Below, piece by piece: positions 1-6,060 of a stretch of 18,705 bases of DNA. Every line of letters begins with the position of its first letter. Positions within the stretch are counted from its first letter, which is position 1. The notes beneath the pieces are model-generated. The model was given only the letters and a program-made list of their open reading frames with translations. It was not told the DNA's origin and did no database searches. This DNA is from CADCVW01 sp035644935 (lineage in GTDB: Bacteria; Pseudomonadota; Alphaproteobacteria; Sphingomonadales; Sphingomonadaceae). Location: NCBI GenBank assembly GCA_035644935.1, contig DASQNO010000002.1, positions 1 to 18,705 on the forward strand. Reading direction: 5' to 3'. The position numbers and the translations under genes were made by a program.

Positions 1-583
1 ATTCTTTCAGCTCGGCAATCGCGATAGCGGCGGCACGCAGGACGTTGAAATGATCGCGGCTGAAGACGGCGGCGTCTACAAGGAAGCACCGCAGACCCCC
101 GGCGGCATGAAGGTCGATGGCGAGGGCGACACGGCCTACGCGGCGAGCGAGGGTGCGGATCCCGACGGGCGCATCGATCTCGACGCCATTCCCGAGGCTC
201 CGGTCGCCGGCGCGCAGGGCGTGGCCCCGGCCGAGCAGATGAAGGTCAAGACGGATGCGCGCACCGCGCAGGCCGAACCCAAGGCAGAGGCTCCGGTCGT
301 CAAGCCCGAGCCCGCGCCCGAGCCGGCGGCGGCGACACCCGCGGTGGGGGGCACCTCCGTGCAGTTGGGTGCGTTTTCGTCCAATTCGGCGGCGCAGGGG
401 GCCTGGAAGTCGCTGTCGGGACGCATTTCGGCGCTCAAGCCGCTCAACAATTCGGTGGTGACCGCAACCGTGGGCGGCAAGACCGTGTACCGCCTGCGCG
501 CCAGCGTCGCCAACCGCGCCGACGCCAACACGCTTTGCGGCAAGCTCAAGGTCGCCGGCGAAAGCTGCTCGATCGTCAACTGA
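1..583 (+). CDS. SPOR-domain protein, 3' part (5' end outside window)
   Basis: The reading frame is open from the first full codon at position 2, so the start lies upstream; 193 residues are visible. The visible N-terminal half is a low-complexity linker rich in Ala, Pro and Glu. The last ~78 residues read as a SPOR domain: it opens with a SVQLGAF strand, has a Tyr-Arg-Leu-Arg strand in the middle (VYRLRA) and ends with CGKLKVAGESCSIV. SPOR domains bind denuded septal peptidoglycan in the periplasm. The long Pro/Ala linker fits a membrane-anchored protein with its SPOR domain at the C-terminus. It lies just upstream of nagZ, an arrangement common in alphaproteobacteria and suggesting a shared cell-wall role. 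Two Cys residues near the C-terminus could form a disulfide. The precise family member cannot be named without the N-terminus. Confidence 0.85.
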   Translation, partial: FFQLGNRDSGGTQDVEMIAAEDGGVYKEAPQTPGGMKVDGEGDTAYAASEGADPDGRIDLDAIPEAPVAGAQGVAPAEQMKVKTDARTAQAEPKAEAPVVKPEPAPEPAAATPAVGGTSVQLGAFSSNSAAQGAWKSLSGRISALKPLNNSVVTATVGGKTVYRLRASVANRADANTLCGKLKVAGESCSIVN

Positions 584-595
584 GCGGAACGAACA

Positions 596-621
596 CGGCG
601 GGTCTCGACATCGACCCGCCG
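596..621 (+). other. Hairpin between the SPOR gene and nagZ
   Basis: A perfect 9-bp inverted repeat (CGGCGGGTC at 596-604 and GACCCGCCG at 613-621) with an 8-nt loop lies 13 bases after the SPOR gene stop and 45 bases before the preferred nagZ start. There is no T-run after it, so it is not a canonical intrinsic terminator. It may protect the upstream mRNA 3' end, or reduce read-through into nagZ. Confidence 0.4.
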
Positions 622-665
622 ACGCCGCATTCGGCACACCTCTGGATCAAAGGGGCGTGTCGCGG

Positions 666-1673
666 ATGTTGGCGGTTATCTACGGAACGGCGGGAACCGC
701 GCTTGGCGCCGAGGAGCGCGCCTTCTTCCGCGATGCGGAGCCCGCGGGCTATATCCTGTTCCGACGCAACGTGGAAGACAAGGACCAGCTGCGCGGCCTG
801 ACGTCCGAGTTGCGAGCGCTGCACGGACGCGACGACCTGCCCATCCTGATCGATCAGGAAGGCGGACGCGTCGCCCGGCTTGGACCGCCGCACTGGCCCA
901 CCTTTCCCTCCCCCGGGGCGCCGTTCGGCCGCCTCTACGAACTCGCGCCGATGTCGGCGATGGAGGCGGCGCGGGCCAATGCGGAGGCGCTGGCGCTGAC
1001 GCTCACCGACGTCGGGATCAACGTGAACTGCCTGCCGTTGCTCGACGTGCGGCAGCCGGGCGCCGCCGACATCATCGGCGACCGGGCGTTCGGATCCGAT
1101 CCGATGCATGTCGCGTCCTTGGGCCGCGCGGTGCTCGATGGGCTGGCGCGGGGCGGATGCGTGGGCGTGGTCAAGCACATGCCGGGACACGGTCGTGCGA
1201 TGGCCGACAGCCACAAGGAACTGCCGGTGGTGAATGCCTCCGATGAGGAACTCGCGTCGGACCTGGAGCCGTTTGTCAGCCTCAACGACGCGCCGATGGG
1301 GATGACCGCGCACGTAGTCTATACCGCATGGGATGCGGAGCGCCCAGCGACGTTGTCGCCGCACGTCATTGGCGCAATTATCCGCACGCGCATCGGGTTC
1401 GACGGGTTTCTGATGAGCGACGACATAGACATGAAGGCGCTGTCCGGAACGCCGGGCGAGAAAGCCGCGGCCGCGGTCGCCGCGGGATGCGATGTCGCGC
1501 TCGATTGCTGGGCGCGCATGGACGAGATGGTGGAGATCGCGGGCCGCGTCGGCGCGCTGAGCGAAGCGGGGGCGCGGCGGCTGGCGGCGGCGATGGCCAG
1601 TGCCAAGCCCGCTGACCCGGCCCGGATGGCCGATCTGGTGGCGCAACGGGACTCGCTGCTGGCGCTTGCCTGA
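666..1673 (+). CDS. nagZ: Beta-N-acetylhexosaminidase NagZ (GH3)
   Basis: Cytoplasmic glycoside hydrolase family 3 enzyme that removes N-acetylglucosamine from anhydro-muropeptides in peptidoglycan recycling. The GH3 hallmarks are visible: LIDQEGGRVARL near residue 65, KHMPGHG at about 170-176, the flexible-loop Asp/His pair in ADSHKELP (Asp ~181, His ~183), and MSDDIDM around 250-256 carrying the nucleophile Asp. At 335 residues it has the normal single-domain NagZ length, with no signal peptide. Start choice: an in-frame GTG at 657 is only one base from the Shine-Dalgarno-like AAAGGGG (649-655), while the ATG at 666 is ten bases away, so ATG 666 is preferred. It sits between the SPOR gene and tatA. 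The scpA/scpB genes that often follow nagZ are not here. Confidence 0.95.
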   Translation: MLAVIYGTAGTALGAEERAFFRDAEPAGYILFRRNVEDKDQLRGLTSELRALHGRDDLPILIDQEGGRVARLGPPHWPTFPSPGAPFGRLYELAPMSAMEAARANAEALALTLTDVGINVNCLPLLDVRQPGAADIIGDRAFGSDPMHVASLGRAVLDGLARGGCVGVVKHMPGHGRAMADSHKELPVVNASDEELASDLEPFVSLNDAPMGMTAHVVYTAWDAERPATLSPHVIGAIIRTRIGFDGFLMSDDIDMKALSGTPGEKAAAAVAAGCDVALDCWARMDEMVEIAGRVGALSEAGARRLAAAMASAKPADPARMADLVAQRDSLLALA

Positions 1674-1748
1674 AGAACCCGCGCCGGCACGCTGGCAACG
1701 ACGCGCGATCCGGCCTAGATAGGGTGTCGCTATTTTGGAGATTGTAAC

Positions 1749-2006
1749 ATGGGCGGGTTCAGCCTCTGGCATTGGCTCATCGTCGGGATCGTTATCCTGC
1801 TTCTGTTCGGCAAAGGGCGTTTCTCATCGATGATGGGCGACGTCGCGCAGGGGCTGAAAAGCTTCAAGAAAGGCATGGCCGAAGAGGACGAGGTCACGCC
1901 GGCGCAGCGTACGCTGACGCGGGATCCGGTGACCGGCGCGCCCGTGTCGGACGTGCCGCCGCCGGTGACCCGGACCGGCGAGGCCGACGAGGTCCGGCGC
2001 TCCTGA
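1749..2006 (+). CDS. tatA: Sec-independent translocase subunit TatA
   Basis: Small pore-forming component of the twin-arginine translocase, which exports folded proteins across the inner membrane. The 85-residue product has the TatA layout: a short N-terminus, one transmembrane helix (WHWLIVGIVILLLFG, about residues 7-21), the hinge FGKGRFSSMMGD, an amphipathic helix GLKSFKKGM, and an acidic, Pro-rich C-terminal tail. GGAG at 1737-1740 lies eight bases before the ATG. The 75-bp gap from nagZ may hold its own promoter, but no convincing -35/-10 pair was identified. First gene of tatABC. Confidence 0.95.
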   Translation: MGGFSLWHWLIVGIVILLLFGKGRFSSMMGDVAQGLKSFKKGMAEEDEVTPAQRTLTRDPVTGAPVSDVPPPVTRTGEADEVRRS

Positions 2007-2043
2007 CGCGCGCGCAAGCCTGAGGCGCGGCCGGAACCGTTCA

Positions 2044-2379
2044 ATGTTCGGGGTCGATTCCACCGAGTTTCTGGTCGTGGCCGTGGTGGCTTTGCTCGTC
2101 ATCGGCCCCAAGGACCTGCCGCACGTCCTGCGCAAGGTCGGCCATTGGATCGGCCGTGCCCGCGGCGTCGCGCGCCACTTCCGGACTGGCATCGACACGA
2201 TGATCCGCGAATCCGAACTGGACGAAATGGAGAAGCGCTGGCGCGAGGAGAACGAGCGCGTGATGCGCGAGCATCCGGTGGGCGATATCTACGCAACGCC
2301 TGCCGCCGAGCCCGCCGTGTTGCCGGCTCCGGTCGCCGAGCCGCCCGCGGGGCTGCCGGGCGAGGAGAAGCAGGCGTGA
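2044..2379 (+). CDS. tatB: Sec-independent translocase subunit TatB
   Basis: TatB pairs with TatC to form the receptor for twin-arginine signal peptides. The 111-residue protein begins MFGVDSTEFLVVAVVALLVIGPKDLP, the typical TatB start with a Glu inside the first membrane helix and the hinge GPKDLP. An amphipathic segment follows (VLRKVGHWIGRARGVARHFRTG), then a charged helix rich in Glu/Arg (ESELDEMEKRWREENERV) and a Pro/Ala tail. That charged helix and the greater length separate it from TatA. Its TGA overlaps the GTG start of tatC, indicating translational coupling. Confidence 0.95.
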   Translation: MFGVDSTEFLVVAVVALLVIGPKDLPHVLRKVGHWIGRARGVARHFRTGIDTMIRESELDEMEKRWREENERVMREHPVGDIYATPAAEPAVLPAPVAEPPAGLPGEEKQA

Positions 2380-3155
2380 GCGAGGGCGATCCCCAACCGC
2401 TGGACGCGAGCCGCGCGCCCTTGATGGACCATCTGATCGAGCTGCGGCGCCGCATGCTGTGGTCGGTGGCGGCGCTCGCGGCCGGATTCGCGCTCTGCCT
2501 CTACTTCGCCAAGCCGATTTTCGGCTTCCTGGTCCAGCCGCTGCTGCGAGCCGGGCAGGGAAAGATCATCTACACCGACATCTTCGAAGCGTTTTTCGTC
2601 GAGGTGAAGGTCGCATTCTTCGCGGCGATCATGCTGGCCTTTCCGGTCATCGCAACGCAATTGTGGCGCTTCGTCGCACCTGGCCTTTATGCAAAGGAAC
2701 AGCGCGCGTTCCTGCCGTTCCTGCTGCTCACGCCTGTGCTGTTCGGCACCGGGGCGGCGCTGGCCTACTACTTTGCGATGCCGGTGGCTCTCGGCTTCCT
2801 GCTTAGCTTCCAGGGCAATGTCGGCGGGGTGGAGCAGGAGGCGCTGCCCGCCGTCGGCAACTACCTGTCGTTCGTCACCCGATTCCTGTTCGGGTTCGGC
2901 GTCGCCTTCCTGCTCCCCGTGCTGCTGATGCTGCTGGAGCGCGCGGGGGTGGTCACGCGCGCGCAGCTGATTGCCGGCCGCCGCTACGCAATCGTGGCGG
3001 CGTTCGTCGTGGCGGCGGTGCTGACCCCGCCAGACGTGGTTTCGCAGCTGATGCTCGCCGTGCCCTTGATCCTGCTCTACGAAGGCTCGCTGGTGGCGAT
3101 CTGGTTTACCGAACGGCGGCGCGCGCGCGACCCCGCGCCTCAGGCGCCCGTTTGA
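2376..3155 (+). CDS. tatC: Sec-independent translocase subunit TatC
   Basis: Polytopic inner-membrane component of the twin-arginine receptor. The 259-residue sequence shows the N-terminal signature MDHLIELRRRM, a segment FVAPGLYAKEQRAF after the second helix, and LTPPDVVSQ near the C-terminus, with about six hydrophobic segments overall, as expected. A longer open frame exists upstream, but the GTG at 2376 is chosen because GAGGAG (2362-2367) lies eight bases before it and the product then begins like other TatC proteins. The start overlaps the tatB stop as GTGA, and the stop overlaps the next gene's TTG as TTGA, so the tat genes and the downstream gene look like one transcript. Confidence 0.96.
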   Translation: MSEGDPQPLDASRAPLMDHLIELRRRMLWSVAALAAGFALCLYFAKPIFGFLVQPLLRAGQGKIIYTDIFEAFFVEVKVAFFAAIMLAFPVIATQLWRFVAPGLYAKEQRAFLPFLLLTPVLFGTGAALAYYFAMPVALGFLLSFQGNVGGVEQEALPAVGNYLSFVTRFLFGFGVAFLLPVLLMLLERAGVVTRAQLIAGRRYAIVAAFVVAAVLTPPDVVSQLMLAVPLILLYEGSLVAIWFTERRRARDPAPQAPV

Positions 3156-4849
3156 CGAATTCCCTCCGGCGCGGCGATGCCGATACGCCGCCTCCGTTTC
3201 CGACCCACGACGGCTGTCGCGTCACGCCGCTGATCGAGGCGGCGGCGATGTTCCCCGAATTCGAGGAACTGGTGCTGAACGCCGAGCGGTCCGTTTGGCT
3301 GGCGTTCCGCGTCTTCGATCCGGCGACCAAAGCCAGGTCCGCCAAGGCCGAGGCGCTGGGGCTCGCCGATTGGAGCGCGATCATCGGCCACGTCGTGGGC
3401 CGAGGGGTCGAAGTGCGCATCCTCCTGTCGGATTTCGAGCCGATCCTGGCCGACCATCTCCACGCCGGTTCTTGGCACAGCTTCCGCAGTCTTCGGAAGA
3501 TGGCGGAAGATTTCAACGCGGCGGAGAACAAGCTGCTGCAGCTCGTCGTCGCGCAGCATGAGGGCGAGCTGGGTTGGGTGTGGCGGCAGATGCTGCGCAT
3601 ACCGCTGCGCCGCAAGGTCAAGGCGCTGATCGGCGAGCTGATCGAGTCCGGGTCGGCGGACGGCGGCATGCTCGATCGGCCGGGATTGTGGCGGTACGTC
3701 AAATGGGAAGCCGGGCGCGCCAAGACCTTTCGTCCCGCCTCGCCGCCCCGCATGTGGCCCGCGACGCATCACCAGAAGTTCGCGATCGTTGACGGGGCCG
3801 TGACCATCGTCGGCGGCATCGACGTTGACGAACGACGCTGGGACGACAAGCGCCACCGGCAGCGCGCCGACCAGACGTGGCATGACATCTCCGTTCGGGT
3901 CGAAGGTCCGGCCTGCGGCGATGTCGCGGCGCATTTTCGGGCGCTTTGGAACCGCGAACTGCCGCGCTACCGCGAGGTCGTCAGCGAATGGACCACGGGC
4001 GCGGCGCGGGAGCTGACGCTCGATCCGCTGACCGACGTGCCGGAAGCCAAGGCGCCGCCCGCGATCGCCGGCGGCGCGGCGTCGGTGCGCGTGGTGCGGA
4101 CGCTGTCGCGCCGTTCCGGTTCATGGTTCGCGACGGGACCGCGGCCGTGCGTACGCGAACTTCGCGAAGCGCATCGCGAGCTGATCCTGGACGCGCGGCG
4201 CACGCTGTATATCGAGGCGCAGTTCTTTCGTTCGGTCGAGGCGGGGAAATGGGTGGCGGAGGCGCTGCGCCGCGCGCCCGAACTCGAGATCATCATTCTG
4301 GTCGCCAACGCGCCCGAGGAAATCGCGTTCGAAGGGCAGGGCGAGAACCCGGCGCACAAGCATGGCGAGTATCTGCAAGGCAAGGTTCTGGGGCGGCTGC
4401 TCCGGCAAGGTCATGGTCGGCTGGGCCTGTTCACGCTGGCCAAGCAGCAGAGCGTCGACGCCTCCGAGAAGCAGTTCGAGGACAGCCGCGGCACCGCCTA
4501 CGGCGCGGGCGTGATCCACATCCACGCCAAGCTGCTGATCGCGGACGACGCGCGGTGCCTGGTGTCGTCGGCGAACATCAACGGCCGCAGCTTCAACTGG
4601 GACACCGAACTTGGCTGCCTGTGGCGCGAGCGGGGCGACGCGATCGCGAGCTTCCGCCGGACCTTGTGGTCGCAGCTCCTGGGTTCGGACGCGGGAGCGG
4701 ACACGTCCCTGGACGATTGGCGAGCGCTCGCGCAGGCCAACAGCATGACGAAACCCGAGGAGCGGACGGGCTTCGTGGTTCCCTATCAGCTTATTCGCGC
4801 GCGCCGATATGCCCGGCCTGCCTGGTTCGTGCCCGACGATTTGGTCTGA
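3152..4849 (+). CDS. Phospholipase D / cardiolipin synthase-like protein with two HKD motifs
   Basis: A 565-residue member of the phospholipase D superfamily. Both HxKxxxxD motifs are intact: His207-Lys209-Asp214 in HHQKFAIVD, and His458-Lys460-Asp465 in HIHAKLLIAD. Each is followed by the usual downstream element (GGIDVDERRWD and SSANINGRSFNWD). TLYIEAQFFRS (~351-361) matches the 'YIENQYF'-type strand of this superfamily. The family acts on phosphodiester bonds in phospholipids by hydrolysis or transphosphatidylation. No signal peptide, twin-arginine motif or membrane helix is seen, so it is probably cytosolic or peripheral. The TTG start overlaps the tatC stop as TTGA with no strong ribosome binding site, so translation probably depends on coupling. 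It could be a hydrolase or a cardiolipin synthase-like transferase; sequence alone does not decide. Confidence 0.9.
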   Translation: MTNSLRRGDADTPPPFPTHDGCRVTPLIEAAAMFPEFEELVLNAERSVWLAFRVFDPATKARSAKAEALGLADWSAIIGHVVGRGVEVRILLSDFEPILADHLHAGSWHSFRSLRKMAEDFNAAENKLLQLVVAQHEGELGWVWRQMLRIPLRRKVKALIGELIESGSADGGMLDRPGLWRYVKWEAGRAKTFRPASPPRMWPATHHQKFAIVDGAVTIVGGIDVDERRWDDKRHRQRADQTWHDISVRVEGPACGDVAAHFRALWNRELPRYREVVSEWTTGAARELTLDPLTDVPEAKAPPAIAGGAASVRVVRTLSRRSGSWFATGPRPCVRELREAHRELILDARRTLYIEAQFFRSVEAGKWVAEALRRAPELEIIILVANAPEEIAFEGQGENPAHKHGEYLQGKVLGRLLRQGHGRLGLFTLAKQQSVDASEKQFEDSRGTAYGAGVIHIHAKLLIADDARCLVSSANINGRSFNWDTELGCLWRERGDAIASFRRTLWSQLLGSDAGADTSLDDWRALAQANSMTKPEERTGFVVPYQLIRARRYARPAWFVPDDLV

Positions 4850-4856
4850 GCATAAG

Positions 4857-4890
4857 AAAAAGGCGCCGCCCGCTTCCGGGCGACGCCTTT
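4857..4890. terminator. Hairpin terminator between the PLD gene and the entericidin gene
   Basis: The arms AAAGGCG (4859-4865) / CGCCTTT (4884-4890) and CGCCCG (4867-4872) / CGGGCG (4877-4882) form a 14-pair stem with one C/A mismatch and a CTTC loop. Read on minus it ends in a five-T run (the AAAAA at 4857-4861), so it is a good rho-independent terminator for the entericidin gene. Read on + it ends in three T after the PLD stop, so it can serve both convergent transcripts. Confidence 0.8.
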
Positions 4891-4912
4891 GTCGAGATCG
4901 TGTGTGCGACGT

Positions 4913-5041
4913 TCAGTCGGCGGTCTTCTCGACCGCTTCACCGGCGGACTTGACGTCCTTGCCGAGGCCTTCAACCGTGTTGCATCCCGCAACCGCGAGG
5001 CCGCCGGCCAGAACCAGCATCGTGACGAGCTTGCGAACCAT
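4913..5041 (-). CDS. Entericidin A/B-type small lipoprotein
   Basis: A 42-residue ORF with a lipoprotein signal: charged start MVRK, hydrophobic stretch LVTMLVLAGGLAVAG, and lipobox VAGC with Cys at residue 20. The mature part, CNTVEGLGKDVKSAGEAVEK, matches the short amphipathic helix typical of the entericidin EcnA/EcnB family. AAGGGAG (5049-5055 on the complement) lies seven bases before the ATG. In E. coli the ecnB gene is controlled by a stationary-phase stress sigma factor. Here a GGAAC-N17-TGTT promoter of the EcfG type lies about 65 bases upstream, so general stress control is inferred. A terminator follows directly. The role of these peptides outside enterobacteria is unclear. Confidence 0.85.
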   Translation of the reverse strand: MVRKLVTMLVLAGGLAVAGCNTVEGLGKDVKSAGEAVEKTAD

Positions 5042-5104
5042 GAATCATCTCCCTTGCGCAGTGCCACCACGACGACGCCGATAACGCGTCGCAGTTGGCG
5101 TGTT

Positions 5105-5131
5105 CAACATGCCTGAAGGCCGCTCGGTTCC
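5105..5131 (-). promoter_or_regulatory. EcfG-type promoter for the entericidin gene
   Basis: On the minus strand the sequence reads GGAAC (5131-5127), 17 bases, then TGTTG (5109-5105). The published alphaproteobacterial EcfG consensus is close to GGAAC-N16/17-CGTT, so the -35 is perfect and the -10 matches three of four bases. Transcription would start near 5098-5100, giving a leader of about 58 bases. The gene for the matching sigma factor lies in this window. Confidence 0.65.
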
Positions 5132-5158
5132 CAAGTATTGTTTCGACGGGGAAATGAA

Positions 5159-5208
5159 ATCGGGTCCGACGCGTGACCGGGGGGGGGTGGTCAGGGGTCG
5201 GACCCGAT
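5159..5208. repeat. Long inverted repeat with a nine-G loop
   Basis: Perfect 12-bp arms ATCGGGTCCGAC (5159-5170) and GTCGGACCCGAT (5197-5208) enclose a second 4-bp stem (GACC 5175-5178 / GGTC 5189-5192) whose loop contains nine consecutive G (5179-5187). It lies upstream of both divergent genes (entericidin on minus, the 61-aa gene on +). No T-run follows it on +. It may be a regulatory cruciform or an RNA structure; the role is unknown. Confidence 0.6.
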
Positions 5209-5213
5209 AAAGG

Positions 5214-5248
5214 CGATAGCGAGAGCGGGGGAGGCAAGATCGCTATCG
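5214..5248. repeat. Second inverted repeat in the divergent interval
   Basis: Perfect 9-bp arms CGATAGCGA (5214-5222) and TCGCTATCG (5240-5248), separated by a purine-rich 17-base loop. It begins six bases after the previous hairpin. Together the two occupy 90 of the 339 bases between the entericidin start and the next gene. The rest of that interval holds the entericidin promoter, a weak EcfG-like TGAAC-N16-GGTT on + (5255-5279), and a run of seven G just before the 61-aa gene. Confidence 0.5.
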
Positions 5249-5380
5249 TAAGGCTGAACGACGATCCTTGCCGGTGGTTCCGGCGGAGCGCGAACAATTT
5301 CGACGCGGGCGAAAAAAGAGTGGGTGCAACCCGCGGGCGAAGGGGGGGTTGAGCAGAACAGGTGCAAAAGGAGACTGTCC

Positions 5381-5566
5381 ATGGCCGATCCCCCGGCCTC
5401 CCCATCATCGTCCGATCTCACCGGCGTGAACCGCGACCAGCCCAAGCTGGTCCGGCGCAGCAAGCTGCCCGAAGAGAACCAGGAGGTGCTTTGCACGCCC
5501 CAGCGGGAGGATGCCGCGCGTCCGCCCAACGATCCCGAAATCTCACCTGAAGGAAACGCTCAATGA
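5381..5566 (+). CDS. Hypothetical 61-aa hydrophilic protein
   Basis: Not recognised. The ORF starts at an ATG preceded by AAAAGGAGA (about 5366-5373) with 7-8 bases spacing, a strong ribosome binding site. The frame is open further upstream but without such a site. The product is hydrophilic, rich in Pro, Ser, Asp, Glu and Arg, with no membrane segment and a single Cys (position 38), and looks intrinsically disordered. Its TGA overlaps the ATG of the next gene (ATGA), so it is translationally coupled to the flavin-binding stress protein and probably co-regulated with it. It lies 1.5 kb from the stress regulator cluster. Confidence 0.65.
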   Translation: MADPPASPSSSDLTGVNRDQPKLVRRSKLPEENQEVLCTPQREDAARPPNDPEISPEGNAQ

Positions 5567-6051
5567 CCAATGACGACAGCGCCGCCCCCGATGTCTGGAA
5601 GGCCATCAAGGCGCATCCGGTGGCGATGATGACCACATTGCACGATGGGGAGATCATCAGCCGTCCGATGCAGGCGCATGCCGATGCGGAAGAAGGCGCG
5701 ATTTATTTCGTGTCGAAGCTTGAAAGCGGGAAGACGCACGACATCGACACGACGTCGGCCGTCAATCTCGCCTTCGCCGACCACGGCAACTCCACGTACG
5801 TGTCGATAGCGGGCAACGCCATCGTGTCGCAGGATCGGCAGAAGCTTCGCGAGCTTTGGAACATGTGGGCGGAGGCCTGGCTTCCCGAGGGACCGGACTC
5901 GCCGGATACCACGTTGATCACCGTTGTTCCCGATCAGGCGGTCATCTGGGACTCGAACAGCTCCCGCATCGTGCGTACGATCAAGACGGCGGTCGCCGCC
6001 GTGACGCAGACTCCTCCGAACATGGGACGCGAGCGCAAGGTCGAACTCTAA
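5563..6051 (+). CDS. General stress protein 26-like flavin-binding split-barrel protein
   Basis: A 162-residue member of the pyridoxamine 5'-phosphate oxidase-like split-barrel superfamily, in the general stress protein 26 group. Visible family features are the opening strands AMMTTLHDGEIISRPMQ (~21-37), IYFVSKLESGKTHDI (~47-61), NLAFADHGNSTYVSIAG (~68-84), and the helix LRELWNMWAEAWLPEGPDSPD (~95-115), a typical element of this group. Members bind FMN or F420 and are often stress-induced; the reaction is generally unknown. GAAGGAAA lies about seven bases before the ATG, and the start overlaps the upstream 61-aa gene. The location beside phyR/ecfG suggests membership in the EcfG regulon. It converges on phyP with a nine-base gap. 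Confidence 0.88.
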   Translation: MTNDDSAAPDVWKAIKAHPVAMMTTLHDGEIISRPMQAHADAEEGAIYFVSKLESGKTHDIDTTSAVNLAFADHGNSTYVSIAGNAIVSQDRQKLRELWNMWAEAWLPEGPDSPDTTLITVVPDQAVIWDSNSSRIVRTIKTAVAAVTQTPPNMGRERKVEL

Positions 6052-6060
6052 CGAATCGAG

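Noticed and set aside
576..1772. 398-aa open frame on the minus strand across nagZ
   Set aside because: It is antisense to a gene with complete GH3 motifs, has no recognisable domain, and reflects high GC content with few stop codons.
3152..3230. Twin-arginine signal on the PLD-like protein, suggested by its place after tatC
   Set aside because: The N-terminus has Leu-Arg-Arg but no following hydrophobic stretch or Ala-x-Ala site, so it is not a Tat substrate by sequence.
5255..5279. EcfG promoter for the 61-aa / GSP26-like operon (TGAAC-N16-GGTT)
   Set aside because: The spacing fits, but the -35 has a mismatch in the strongly conserved GG and the -10 is partial. Kept only as a hint, not as a feature.
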